A stretch of DNA of 64,000 nt from the NCBI GenBank assembly GCA_034687125.1, contig JAQGBZ010000223.1, positions 39,746-103,745 on the forward strand, written 5' to 3'. This document shows, one piece after another, positions 1-14,200 of the stretch (positions are counted from its first letter, which is position 1; each line of letters starts with the position of its first letter). The position numbers were made by a program, and so were the translations under genes. Under the pieces are notes generated by a model. That model was not told where the DNA came from, made no database searches, and saw only the letters and a list, made by a program, of their open reading frames with translations. The DNA comes from Neelides folsomi. Lineage: Eukaryota; Arthropoda; Collembola; Neelipleona; Neelidae.

Positions 1-1514
1 GTCGTTGGATAATAATGTGACTTCATTGAGTAAGCCGTCATTAGACTCTTCCGGCTCAATAGGATAATAGTAAGCAGTTAGAAAGTACAGAAACGCCCTG
101 TACTTTTCTCAGATAGACGAGCCTGACACACGGACCCTTTCATACGAGAGTAAAATATGTCTCAAGTGCATAATTGAGAATCGAAATCTCCCTCACTCAA
201 GAATGAGCTTCACAATGCTAATGTCCCATGTCAAAGGAGCTGAAAATTCTTTCCTATTCAATTCTTCAAGACCCCCTTTGGGAGAAGAGAAATATTAAAG
301 AAGGCAAATTGCTCCTAACCAAATCGCCCAACCCCAGCGTGAACTCTTCATGTCGAACCTCAAATGAAGTGGATTATGTCCTCATACACAAAAACATACG
401 TGGCAGGAGCTTGAATCACACCAGAGAAAAAACGCTCAAGAAAGAAACACGTAAGAAAGTCAATTGTTACTACCACCTTCGTCTTCGTGCAATATATATG
501 TTTATTTATGACGGAATATTCTTTAAAGTTCTTTAATGCTCTCTGCAAATACTGATCACGTAATATTTAATATAGTTTACTTCTAACCATAAATAAATCA
601 TTGTTTTTCTGTTCTGTTGGAATTAAATTGATGAAATTAAATCAGAATGAGTAAATGGATGTTGAGATTGAGTTACAGAAGCGTAGTAGTAATCAGTATA
701 ATTCACTATTCTAAATTTTGATCTTATTTGGTAAACAACAAATAAATATTATTTCTTCAATACATTAATATAACATTTTACATTTAATGTAAATATAGTT
801 ATATCAATGAATCATTTATGTATACGTATAAGCAAATACTAAAAGTTCTTAAATAATAGAGAAACTTGTAAAGAGTCACACAAGATTCAGACAAAAAATG
901 TGAAATGAAAAGACTGAAAAGGAATATGAAAGCTGATGGGACATTAAACTCAAAAATTGCATTTGCTCAAATACCTATACATTACATATATTATTGTATC
1001 TGTAGAATGAAGATGCGTCGAAGTGTTTTATTGCTCTTTTCTGTTCTCTTTCTGGTCAAAAATACATAAGCATAAGAATTCAGGTTGAACTTATAAGAAA
1101 ATTAACTGTATAAAGTAATGAATATTTATCATATGTAATGATCTCGTCTACATAAGTATGTATTTCCCTATATGTTAATAGAAAAAGAAGACACGATGTA
1201 AAAATTGAGCTTTGAAGGGATTCTATTAGAAAATAGAGACAATTAACAGTGTGCGTATATTGGAGTTCACAATACTTTCAATATAACCACATATCTCTAC
1301 AATAGTTCATGTTGATTGCGAACATCTTAATTTCTTTGATTTTAAAGGAGAGGAAGACATGAAAAGAAGGCAGTAAAATAGAGAAAAAACTTGAATGGTT
1401 CGAATAAGAATTAGAAATCCTCATATTATCGTCTCCCACTTTTATGAAAATTTTACAATCGAAGGAGTCAATATATATATAAAATGTACATATCCCATGG
1501 GTGTATTCAAGTTC

Positions 1515-1614
1515 AGTCGCTTTCTTGCGAAGACGTTTATTTTGTTCCTCAGTCAATGGAATTATGACTTGTTTTCCACTCCTTCGCTCCTCCAAAACCG
1601 CCTTCTCAAATCTA
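1515..1614 (-). CDS. Doubtful downstream exon, charged coiled-coil-like
   Basis: On the minus strand a frame opening at a possible acceptor (ccttag just above 1614) gives RFEKAVLEERRSGKQVIIPL and TEEQNKRLRKKATELEY. This is a strongly charged, helix-like stretch, unusual among the noisy frames of the flanks. Its first base would complete the Leu codon left open by the exon at 4953 (CT plus T). Against it, the pyrimidine tract is weak, no convincing donor follows (only GTACAT shortly after), and the frame simply drifts to a stop at 1278. I do not recognise ASD2 residues in it. It could be the lead-in to the C-terminal domain or chance. Confidence 0.25.
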
Positions 1615-1812
1615 CTAAGGATCTACCAAGATCTATTAAGGAACCTCGAGGGCTATAATAATGTCTTGACGTGGAGAGATAAAAGAGATTATATGCACAT
1701 ATACAGTTTCCTTCCATTCCGTCTGACACGATGAGTGAGAGGTCAGTAACTGCTCTATCAACATCATTTTATTTTTACAAGTTGATAATATCCCAAAGAG
1801 CCTTATTCAAAC

Positions 1813-2391
1813 ATGCCCATACAAGTAGAGAAAATGATGGGATTTGAATTAATTGAAAACAAATGTACCTTTTCCGAATCCGCAGAGTGTATCCGATCCC
1901 GAGCACCATGGTTGGAAATGAAACCAACACCTCACATTACCAACTTGGCTTATGAATTGAATAGAACTCCTTTCAGTAAGACCAATAAGATGCAGAATGA
2001 CGAAACTCTCAATTTCCTCTTCTTTCACGTCTCATATCCCACGAGTTGTTCATTGGGCTCAGAAGCTCAAATAGATACGTGTGAAAGATTGAGTGTGCAA
2101 TTAAAAGCGATTCTTGCACCCACCCATTCATTCAATTTATTCACTCTCGCGAGGAACGTGAAGAGATGTGGAAATATCCAACTCTTGGTAGAATTCCTTC
2201 TTTCACTCAACCTCTCAATGGAGAGGAAGAACCAAGTTGTTGATCTTTTACTCCTAATTAACGTACGAAGGGGGAAAAACGTTCATCAAGGCGACGTCCA
2301 TTTCACATGCAACATCAACAACGGTCAGTTTTTATTAAGAAAAAAACTCTCCGAGTCACAGTCTCCACATGAACTCCTTCCCATGAAGTAA
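1813..2391 (+). other. Unassigned 192-codon open frame
   Basis: A plus-strand ATG frame of 192 codons with a Leu-rich helix-like part (IQLLVEFLLSLNLSMERKNQ) and otherwise mixed composition. I recognise no family, signal peptide or membrane segment. A second frame, 2700-3053, lies downstream and is also unassigned. It may be chance or a remnant; length is the only support. Confidence 0.15.
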
Positions 2392-2725
2392 CAAATAGGT
2401 CTTTAGAGGTGAGAAGTTCCGAAGGATCCACTTTTTACTCAAATCAACACTTTTTTCTCGTGTTTTATTTCAGTTCTCAATTGTGTATGGAGGAACAAGA
2501 GATGACAACCAGGTTCTTTCGGTTTCCCAAAAAATTCTTTCCCAATCAATTGTTTATTATGCACAAACTTCCTAAGAAAATAATATCGGGTTGGTTGGAT
2601 AATAAACAAGGATTGTCACTTTGAGTTCAATTTCAATTCTGGCCAATGTTTTGAACTCGTAATAAAAATATTATAAGGTCTTCCGTATCACTTGGGTCTT
2701 TGGGGAGAACAATGTTGGGTAAAGC

Positions 2726-2742
2726 GAGAGAGAGAGAGAGAG
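2726..2742 (+). repeat. GA dinucleotide microsatellite
   Basis: An uninterrupted GA run of 17 bases, followed by further purine-rich sequence to about 2750. Confidence 0.8.
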
Positions 2743-4952
2743 GACGAGAGTCCCTTCGACGGCAACGGAAGAGTGAAGAGTGTGACAAGAGATTCGAGCC
2801 AGATGAGAGAACAGGAGGCGAACAACTGACATCCTGTTTTGCCTCGAGGGAAATAGGGGAGGCACACGGGGTGTACGAATCTCTCTTTAGAGACCCATCC
2901 ATGCAAAGATATGTACAGACATGTAGTTACAAACATAGCTATTATTCACATCCTGCCTCGGCCCCCGAATCCATATCACACGTTGTAAATCCATCCAATT
3001 CCCCCGATTCCTCAACATATCTCACATATCGCCCAATGAATGATCCTTCTTAACAAACCCTCTGCTGAGCACACTTCATTCGCTCAATAACCTCTTAAAT
3101 TACTACATGTGTTATCTGGAGTTAAATATGGTCAGGGATGAAAGAAAGCTCAGAGAATTATCACATCCGAAATCTCTACAAAAGCTTTCAAGTTTACAGA
3201 GGCGTATATGAAATGTTTCCATCCATCTCAAGTCTTCTGTCAAATCTCAAGATCTTCCTACAACTCAAAGACTGGAGAAATTCACTTTACTCCTTCAAAT
3301 CAAATGAGGAAATGGCAAGTGGATTACACAAATATTCAATTTTACCATACAGCTCGAATATTTTTATATGATCTTCCCAAGATCTGTAATACCATACCCA
3401 CAGAATACACATACATAAATGTTAATAAATCCATTTAGCAATATCGGGTATAAACAGAAGAGTGGAAAAAAATAAATTACAATGCTAATGAACACAGGTA
3501 GTAAAATATTAAGTGTAATTATATGAACTCGGAGGAAGACCCTTTATTGTTTTGATAATTATTATTTATTCCTAACATTGACAACACCCAAATTAAAAGA
3601 AAATAATGATTAAAAACTAATATAAAACTACTAACAATTACTAGGATATTATGAGTGTAATGAAAGCATGTGCAGATGATTGCATTTAACTAATGGTAGA
3701 TGCAATATGTGAAGGTGATTCCTATCCAAACAACTATCAATATCTTTATATCTTTATAATCAAAGGCTTAATGTTCAATAGCCCTTGAAATTATAATTAT
3801 CACTAATGACTTTATTACCTAATTGCAAGCTTTCGCGGAAGAACTTTCTTTGAAATTTAATTTCATGTGTGTATAAATACTGTAAGTAGGGAATTATTAT
3901 AAGATTTTAACTAATTGTAAGAACCATTAAAAATTCTTAGGTACTTTGGGTTCTTATTTCCTCAATGTATTGAAAAACTTAACAATCCTTTTAGAAGAAG
4001 CTTCCAATATTCAATGTGGAAACATTTTTATATTGCATTGAAAGGAATGGGCTTCATTCTCCCATTACATCTTAAATTATTAGAATATTTCCGCGTACAT
4101 GGTCTCTGATTTTAAATGTGAAATTTTTAAGGATAGGCTTTCTTTGGATTATTTATACAAAAATAATGTATTTAATAAGTCAACTTGGCGGTACTAGGAG
4201 ATTCGCAATATAATTGGGGTCGGTGTATATAAGTACTACATAAGAATTCTTTATGGACACGGATGAGTAGCTCGTGGGGCTGTGTTTATTTTCTACTTCT
4301 CAGATTAGGACTGAAGATGAATTCCATTCACCAAAAGTTTATTACATTGATTATTTTGAAGAAACAAACGTAACCTCAAGGCTTCCTTATTTTTTCACAA
4401 AAGTCATGCATCTTTTCTGAGGGAAAAGACGCTGGTTGCTTGTTAGGGCAAAATTCGAATAAATTTCGGGATCTCAAACGGGTTTTAACTCAATCTTCAT
4501 TTTACGAACTCAAAGTTCAATGAAGCATCTATTTTTGCTAAATATTTACTAGTGCACGTTTGGAAATTTTTGCAAATGCAAATAAACTTGAGAGTTCCTT
4601 CACGTCTCGTTAATTTCAAATAATTGATGTAAAACATAGAAATGCTACATTGATAACATGCCCTAAAATGCATATATGTGCATACTGCATATCCAATCAT
4701 TCTAGGAATAATGTTTATATGTATTGTATAAATATATGATTATGGGTATAGCGGTATAATCTCAGTTACTGATTAAATAAAACGTTGAATATTATCTTAA
4801 GATGATCCCATATAAGTACATGTATGTAGTTATATTGCCTTCAGCTATGGATATTTTCCCAAATGTTGGGTGAATTCGTCCTTAATTGTCATAACTATGT
4901 TTTATGGAGGATGCCGTTGAAGGCAGGGCGAGAGAATTGAATTGCAACTTAC

Positions 4953-5203
4953 AGTTCAGATGCGGAAATTGACTTTGAAGTGATCATGTTGACTTCGGCG
5001 GGTGTTGGGGGCGGAGGCAAAGGGTCGTTAATCACAACTTCCACTTCGTCTCCAGTGACAGGAGGCGGCGGCGGGAGATCAGGAGAAAGACACCGCATTC
5101 CGCCATATTGTGGCTTGGATGGGACTGGCGGAGCTGAAGTCGTAGTTTGTTTAATAGGATTCCTTGGGAGTGGAGGGGGTGGAACACATTCGTCTTCATG
5201 CTT
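4953..5203 (-). CDS. shroom: Shroom-like polyproline exon
   Basis: This 251-base exon lies between acceptor aattttcag (above 5203) and donor CT|GTAAGT (4953/4952). It encodes 83 codons plus two bases. The reading frame gives KHEDECVPPPPLPRNPIK, then SPDLPPPPPVTGDEVEVV and NDPLPPPPTPAEVN, ending SKSISASEL with the last codon split. The three Pro runs flanked by Leu and acidic residues are the kind bound by Ena/VASP EVH1, profilin or SH3 domains; which one is not decided by the sequence. In the Shroom layout this would be the linker just before ASD2. The opposite strand shows a false Gly-rich frame (4980-5207) that merely mirrors these prolines. Confidence 0.78.
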
Positions 5204-8200
5204 CTGAAAATTAATTTCGCAATCAATAATTATCCCCTTTCATAGCTTTTAATGCGGATATTTGTATTACTAGCCATGTTGCTTAAAAGTAAAATGTGTA
5301 AGCTCCTAGGTGAAGGAAGAATAATTCTTATTCCATATTTAATAAATTGCAATTTTACAACAGGAAGGACGAAGGTAAAATTTGTTGTGCTATCAAACTT
5401 ATTGTTAGTGAAAATCTAAATTTGTGTAGTAGATTTTTATATGTAATGTAGGTATTCACAAATAAATTATATTTACTTTTATTAAATCTTCACTAATTGA
5501 GCATTGAATAAATTGAGGAATCGTTAAGTAAATATTTTTGGAGGTAATCAGAATGTAAAATTATCCTTGTTATACTATACAATTTTATACGATTATCTGT
5601 AATTCTTATGGAAGGACCAAATTCATATTTTATTTTTACTATTTAGCTTTCTTAAAGCGATAAAATATTAAGGAGTTGAAAACAGCTCCATTTCAACAAC
5701 AATGGAATTGGGAAATGCAATAAGTCGTAAAATAGGGAAAGTCTCTCTTACTACCTATTTAACAGCCGTATATTTACTTGTCTATATAAAAGATGGATTT
5801 AATGTTCAAAAAATTCTGGTCATGAAGGTATGTTACTCAAATGTTTATGTAATCAATTTAACTGAAGAAAATCTTTGAAAGAAAAGGGTGAATAAGAACA
5901 ATAGATTTACTTTTAAAAACACTCCAATGTTTCGCATTTGAGGAATTCGTGTGAAAAATGCATTTACGCTAATAAGCTAAACTCAATTTTATGGAAAATC
6001 ATAAATAACTAACAATGGGATTTTTTGACATGACGAGGTTATTCAACGAAAACTGCTGAAACAAAAAACTCTAAATTTCCCGTATTTAAAATATGATTCT
6101 ATTTAAATGGTCAACATTTATAGCTAAAGGCTAAATGTACCGAACGTACCATATAGATAATTTCGGTATTACTAACAGATTAAGTAATATCTTACATATT
6201 ACATATTATTATTAAATACTACGTAAATCACCCAAGTGCATATCTAGAGTAATTAATAATTAATTATTGGCTTAGTATTACAGATTCTAATTCAGTTTGG
6301 TCAAATATCAGTAAAAATGAGAAATATCTCAATATCATTCAATTTTATGAATGAGAGAGGAAAAAGGAGAAGGTTTCTTGAAGATATTTGGATGCATGAG
6401 GATTAAAATGTTGAGATTTCATCGAGGTAGAAGTGGAGTTACCTGTTGAGGAAGATTCTTAAGATGAGGTTTCTTCGGCGGTCGCTCAGGAGGTACTGGC
6501 TCACCTGTCGCAGGTACTGAACCAGCGCAATTGACTGACGTTGCCCCATTCCAAGACTGTGGAGGAATTTCCCTATTCAGGTGTGGAAGATATTTGGACA
6601 TGTACGCCATCCGAGCACTGGAAAGTAAAATTCATTATTATTATAAATAAACAATTAAATGCAGAAAAACGACATTGCCTCATTTAGGTGAATATGATTT
6701 TACTATAAATGACATACGAGTATTACATATATTATAATTACTTTCTATGTTAATGAATCATATTAAATCTAAAAAAATACATAATTCTAGCAATTTATCT
6801 CCAAGTTAAAATTTACTGATTAAACTACAATATCCAAGTCATTCACTGAATAAATGAAAAGAAAATGTTGAAACAATTTCCCAAACTTTCAGACGTTTAA
6901 TGTTCATGTTCCTATTAATTCGAATAAAATATAAAAATTGACTTACTAAAGTAAAATTCTTCTAAATACATTAATGAATATTTTGAATATAGGTAATAAT
7001 ATATGTTAATTTTCAGCATTCTTCTGTATATAAGCTATTTAAGAAATGTTATGTGATTACATGATTGGTAACGTGTAATGTTCTATATATCGCATATGAG
7101 CAATAAATCGTATTAGAATGTCGTGGCAGTGGGTTCTTTATGATCCTGAATTTCATATTCAATGGCCCTTATTACGCCCTGGAAGCACCTCTCATTGAGA
7201 TTCACATGCATCAAATAAATCATATTACTTAAACCAAGGTGAATTGCTGTCGTAAGGAAAGAGAAAGACTTTCATCGATATCTTTTAATGAAAACGGCTT
7301 CAACCTTAAGGGCCTTTCCGTATCTTCAAACTCACAATAGAATTTAGATCATAAATTAAATGTTAGACGATATGAGTTCCACACCTTAATTTTTTCCATT
7401 TCTAGAATGAATCATATGAAAATAAATAATCGCAAATTCTCTCCAACCTGTTGATCATCGGCGGAAGGATACGCGCTTTTCTATATTACTCTGCCGATCA
7501 TACCCATTGTACGTAAAAAGTACCTTAATACATATGTAAAAACATACGCAATTGTTAATTGTAGCTATGCATATCTGGTATAATAACTATGTACGTATTT
7601 TAAGAAATATTGTACAAATATCAAACATTAGCTTTTTTCTACTTCATAGAATGGTTGAGTAAAAGGTTATGTCAAATTTTGTTGATTGTATGTATGTACT
7701 TCTGACACATGTACCATATAAGATATATGTATTAGTAGCATTATATTCATTCCTTATCTTTTTCTTTATATCATGAGATCATGGGTACCTAGGCATACAT
7801 TTAAAAAGTTATTAAGTATATATATATAGAAGATATTCTTTTTTAAATGTTTGCTTGTGATTGTGATGATAGATCATTTCACCTGAACATATTCCTTTGA
7901 AAACACAATTATCCTCATTAAACTGAATCTGATATGTTAATATGGTGAATGGGCATTTTAAAAGTTATTCGATTCTTTTGTTAAATTTTAAAAATTTACA
8001 TAGGATATGTAGTAGGTATTTCGTTATTGTCTCATTTAAAAACTTCCAGATGTATTTCAATGTATTATACTCTATAATGGCCTAACCAGCAAACAATCAA
8101 ATTAACAAGATATTTTAGTCCGAGTAACGAAAGCGTTGCGAGGGATTTGTGAGATACATGGAACTGAAATTAATAGGTACTTCCATACCCATGACAAGGA

Positions 8201-11200
8201 CAAAGGTGAGCTCTTTAATCAAATGCTCATTAGTCATCACAATACAGGTAATGTAATATACAACAATGAGTAATATGCATGCACAGGTTGACTCATTGTA
8301 TGCAAAGCAAGTAAGGAGGAAAATAATAAAATCTTCGTTTAAACATCACCTGGTAATTTGTCGACCCTTTACATCTACTATTTATTAGTGTTACCCTTCT
8401 TCAACGATTATATATATATATAAGTAATAAATGCATATGCGTCGTGTAATCTGATAAATGGCTTATTATAAGTATTATTGAGTCGAGACTTCCATCCCCG
8501 CTTGTAAGAATTATCAGACAAATGACCAATTGATTATTGATTTGTTGGAAAGAGGAAATAAAAGCGATCTATGCCACCTTCATAAACTTAAGTTGACAAA
8601 TGTTTAAGGAAACCGTTGAGCCTTCGCACTCACCAGTCAAATCTAAAAGCAGAGGTTCTTGAGGAATGGGCGGTGAGGTTCTTTGACACTCTCTTTCAAT
8701 ATTCATATTCATCTCAAAGGGAGGAGTTGTGGATCCACAATTCAACATTTTCATTATTACCTGCTCCCCTTCAGCGACCTCAATTAATTCAAAATTGGCC
8801 TCAACGTAGTATTCCTCCAGAATCCACTTCTACTTCCTCACACTGGGAATAGACAGAGTATTGCAGAATGGTGATTTGACCACAATTACAATGGCCCTCA
8901 CTCTCAAACCCAACCGACTACGTTCAAATAAATGGAGCAGATATAATGCTTATTTAATAATAATACAAATAACTACGTACAAGTATATTACCAATATGTT
9001 CAACAAGATGGTGTGACTGTAATTGGCAAACATTATGAATACCGTAGTATACCGATATATGTAGCAGAAATTTCTAGTAGATAAATATCTTGACTACACG
9101 GACTCAAAAATCTTGTGAAATGTACGTAGTAAAGCATAACTAGGTACTATTTACTACTATGTAATGTATATTGTAAATATAACATATATGATAACGCTTT
9201 CAATTCTAAAATTATAGGGTGAAGGATGTAAAAATATATTGGAAACTTAAGCTTCCATCAGGGGTTCACATTCAACAAGTGTCTTTATAAGAACGTTTTC
9301 AATTTTTCCACAGAAAGAGTTCCAAATGAGATTCAATTCTAGTTCGAAATGTGTATTAAATCATTATAAATTCGTACTTTTATACAATTATGTCTTTAAT
9401 AGCTTTCCAACAAGCTATTATATTTGCCAACTCTCAATAAGAATTTGTAAGAAGTTCGCAATAGATTTTTAAAAAATAAAAGAAGGAAAGTAAGTTAAGT
9501 GAATGAATTGAAGGTTTTGATCTTTGGGAATAATAGAGTCATTTTACAAAGGTGAGAAGTGATTATCGATAAATAAGTGCCTTGAGATGTAGATACAACA
9601 TTTAGCTAGGTAAGGACTATATGTATGGTATGTATTACGTATGTAAAGTTCATAATACATACAACATTGCCTCCATAACGTAAGTGCTTGAGCAACTCAA
9701 CTTCATATTATACCTAAGTATGTATAGTGATGACTCACATTATTAATCAATTACATCAATTTAAATACATCTGTAGGCGTACCAGATTAAAATATGAATT
9801 GCAAAGTTTTGATACCAAGAACATGAAAAGTCATCTTCCTCAGATAATTTAATAAGGACATAAGAATAAATCGAATATTTTTAAAACCAACCTTTTGTCA
9901 ACATTTAATCTCAACATATGTACCTAGTAAATACATAGATTACATACATACCTACTTATATTGTATGTAACATGCATTATTGAAAAAACAAAAGCTCGTG
10001 TGCAAAATCATATTTGAAATCGGTAATTACAAATAGAATTTCCTGCATGCTAATTAAGCCAGTAATATTTGATCAGAACAAAAAAACACGTTTAGTTAAG
10101 TGTCCAAAGTATTTATCTTCCTTGTGGGTTCTAAAGTGTTAAATTGACCGTGAAAAACCCCTTAAAAACAAAAGGTAAGATACTATTAATATAAAAAAAC
10201 ACATTTCCAATTATATGTAAATGCCGACACTGATAAAACTAAAAAAAATCCATAAATATAAACAAAATCCTGCGTGTATCCGTATTTACATACTAATTTA
10301 CTTATCGTTAGATATTTTATTGTATACTTATATTATATGTGTAAATCCACATTAACTTTGTAAATTATCTAATGTACTTTACTCTATTATTATATGAGCC
10401 TTGCTGTTGTTTAAGAATTTGCAATACTTATGGTATATATGTAGGTATATAAGCACATAGTATATTTTATGATGAATCCAATGTAATTGTCAAATTAAAT
10501 TTAAAATATCAAAACACTTTCAATAAAATTATATGATGGGCAATTAAAAAGCGCATCTTTACAGCTATAAAATATCTTTTAACACTTTCACACTTAAAGT
10601 TAGGGAAAGAGAATACATTTACTGTGAAATTATTATAGGGCTTAGCTGCATTCCTCTTCACAAATAATAATAATAATAGTAGTAGTACTCGAACATCGGT
10701 TAAATTTTCTTTTCATACTTTAACAATGAAAAGGCCCAGTACAAATAAGACTCAAAAAGGTAGTTTGAAAATACCGGAATTGATGTTCAAACAAGAAAGC
10801 GCATCATAGGTTTTACAAAAGTAGTAATAAGCTTAAGAATTTCCCAATCCATTTTTTGCTCTTGAATTTCACAGCTTTGGGGCTCAACAAATTAAATTTG
10901 GCTCAAAACATGGAAAGCGAAATGGGCGAGATTGAGGGAAAAGGACCAATGTTCCGATACAGAAGGGAAGGGTTGGTCAAGTTCAAAGTCCAAGTAAATA
11001 TACATTTCCACGATAAGTGGAGTTTAGAGACAAATCCCTCATTCACTGCCCCTCAGAAAAACTCAAGTTCAAGTATGAAAAAATGGAACATTACTCAAAA
11101 CAAATCCGTTTTCTACCCTTTCCGTATCAACCCTCAAGTCTACAATTTGCCGAGGAAGTTTGAAATTCATAATAAATGTCTTCGTGTGAGGAGTTGAGTT

Positions 11201-14200
11201 AAAAAATCCTAAGCCCTACTACCTATTTGTACACTTCATATAATGGACGTTCTTGTCCTATCTTTATCACTCCACTGAAATTTGAACCTTTAGAGAAAGA
11301 GAAGTTGAAGAGTTTTAATACTAAAGTAATGGGTGGCTTTGTAAAAGGCGGAAAGTGGTCGAAACCCAACCCTCATCTTTCCTTATCAAAAAAATTTAAA
11401 AAATGAAAAGGGGTGTAAAAACGAGTGGAAAATATCTTTCAATAGAACATTTTCTTAAAAGACTCCTCCTTTGTCTACAAATCCATATAGCTCGGGAAAG
11501 ATTTATTGGGGCATATATAAATTGAAGGGTATAGGATCTAAAAGTCCTTTTAGAATCTCGAAAAAATGATATACCCATCTGTATATTATGTGGCTACCTA
11601 TATGCGATCTACATTAGTGATCCATGTTCTTTGGTGAACCTTCTCTGGGTCCAATGACAGTTCCGGATGTTATAAGATGATGAGACTCATCTCTCATAAC
11701 AGCTCCCTTCGGAATCCTTTTCTAAGGTCCCAAGACCCACGTCATTTTTCTCTCCGTCTTCTAAGGCGGGTATTTTTTTGTAGAGGAAGACGAAGGTAAG
11801 GAATCTGTTCCATCCACCTTCTCTCTCAACATCCCTTTTCCTTCCTGCAATAGATGACTCACCGAAGAGGGACAAGGACATGGAAAAATTCCTTTGGAAT
11901 AAATCACTCTACCTTCCCTTGCTGTCTGTCTGTACCTGTAAGTATAGGCAAACTCCCTTGCTCTAATTGACCCTCATAAAAACTCAAAATGAGAAACTTG
12001 GAACTCTTCATTACTTAAACTACAATAAATAGAATTAATTTTGAAAGGTTTCAGGCCTTTCTATTTCATTTTACCAGACAATTGAGAGTCTGCTGACAAA
12101 ATTTAAAACTCATAAATACGCCATCAAACAACTATAGATAAAAATGAAAGCTTAAAACTTTTTCAATCAATTTAACAAACTTCCAAATATTACTGTTGGT
12201 GATAGATAAGATTTTAAACAAATGTGTTAGAACCTATCACATCACCACTTCATGAGTCGTATTTTATATTTCCTATGCCTTAGGTAAATACATACAATTA
12301 CTAATCATTAGCTCTTAATTGGCGAACATACCTTGTAATAGAAAATTCACATTTCCTCACTACTTTTCTTCTGTCGTGAAAATTGGCAAGTTCTATAGTC
12401 CTATAAATGTAGTAGAAGGTCGAGAATGAGTTAGGTAACAGTTACATCCTTACAGTAAAAGAATGCGGTCTTGGGAACTTGTGTGAAATGGCCTATTATA
12501 TTATTTGCTCTGGATATGGATGGCCGACTCTATTAATGATTCAGTATGATGTACGAAAGATGAGCTTGGGTATATTGATTATTACTCTCACTTAAGTGAA
12601 CATCCATCCGTTCACATTTTATTGAAAAGATGAAGTACTGAAAAGACTGGAGGTTGCATAATTGAGAAAGCCTTTTTCGTTTCATCACAAGACCCCATTA
12701 AATGTATTTCTTTAATGAGTCCCTCAGATCATCTTTATTCGCTCCTCTTGAAAACAGAATTCTCTTTCAGGTCCAATGGAAGGACAAGACGCATTAAAGG
12801 TATATAAAACATAATTGCAATGATTTCCTACTGACTTCACAATTCCTACCGTACATGTGATAATGCAAAGTGGGAAATTAAATTCGGATTTTACTAATAA
12901 ACATGTTAACCCAATTCAATTAAAATAGCATTTATTTTTTAAATGAGATTTTAAAGAAAATGAAGTTGAGAGAAAATTAAAAAAATATGACCATTTAAAA
13001 ATATGTAGAAATATGAAGTCGGGAATATTGTTATAAAAAACACTTACATGCGAATAATAACAATTATTCATTTAATACTTTCTTTTTACGACTTATCATC
13101 TTGGGTTATTGAAAGGATGACCATCGGCGGCCTCATTACTTCCACAATAAAATATTAAATTAAAAGTGGAGAATGAGAGGTAATAATAATGAGAGTCGGA
13201 GGGAGTTGGTGAAATGAAATGAAAAGTCATGGAATTCTAATCGTCTCCTCCTCTTTCTTCTACCCTAAGCTAATTAATATCATTGTGATTGGAACTTCAC
13301 ATGAAAAGTTGGGATAATCAGAAGGTAAAATTTATTATTAAACTCACCTCAAATAAGGACTGCGGTAACTGCCTGGGTATTGCGAAGAAAACGTTAATGA
13401 CATCATTTTCACCCTTTTAGCGTGGCACTCAAATTGCATTGAGTGGAAGGGGTCAAAGGAGTATTGCAATTATCTTAAATGCTCCCTTCACTCCGACTCC
13501 CTCATAGGGAATCTGATGATGAGAATATTAAAGAACTTTGAATAGAACCACCAATTTCTTTTCAAATGACTTCACTTGCTCGTCATCGCCCTTCTTTTTC
13601 AACTTAACTCACATTGATGAGCCTCACTTTAAGTGAAAACAAATTTTGGGGGTTTCCGAAGGATTTTACTCGCCTTTGAGGTAATGCCTGTAACTCACTC
13701 AATAACTCAAATAATGTCAAATAAGTATCACCGAGATACAAACTCACATATATTGTATACAAACTCCTATATTAAACCAATTCCCGCTCCGGCTTACATA
13801 GACCTAATGTTTCAAATAAACCCCCTGTTTTACAAAATATTTTATAAATATATAAAATTATAAAATTTTCGTTTGCTGAGTAGTTTCTTAACTTTAACGA
13901 ACGTATGAAAAATTAATTTTTGGTCAAATAGTTTCAACGAGCTCCCAACATGTCGGAAGAGATTGGGTGATGGTGAGAGACTGAAGAGTATTAAACCCCA
14001 AGACTTATTCCTCGTTTCCTCTTCAACCTTCGACAAGTGAAAGAAAGGGAGCTCGTATGTATTGAAGCGTATGAATATGCCAGGAGTTGAGCATGTGGCG
14101 TGGTAATGTGAGGACTGGGAGGACTCGGGGTTTTCACCTCCTGCCCAGCTGCTCTCCTTTGTGCTCTGTGGATTTAATAGGGGTCAAGCACACGACCAAA

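Larger units (their letters stand above)
1..4952. other. Intron or 3' flank, no firm gene
   Basis: Apart from the doubtful exon near 1614, I see only AT-rich sequence with many stops. The longest plus-strand frame here is 1813-2391 (192 codons, ATG start). Its product shows no motif I know, no signal peptide and no repeat, and there is no clear splice support. The ASD2 coding exons expected next in the Shroom gene were looked for on the minus strand and not found, so this is probably intron continuing past the left edge. Confidence 0.6.

Noticed and set aside
4980..5207. Gly-rich plus-strand frame
   Set aside because: It is the reverse complement of the polyproline exon, which has good splice sites and a matching phase.
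8569..8852. Overlapping frames on both strands considered as a Shroom exon
   Set aside because: No acceptor and donor pair with the needed phase; the exons on either side already join in frame without it.
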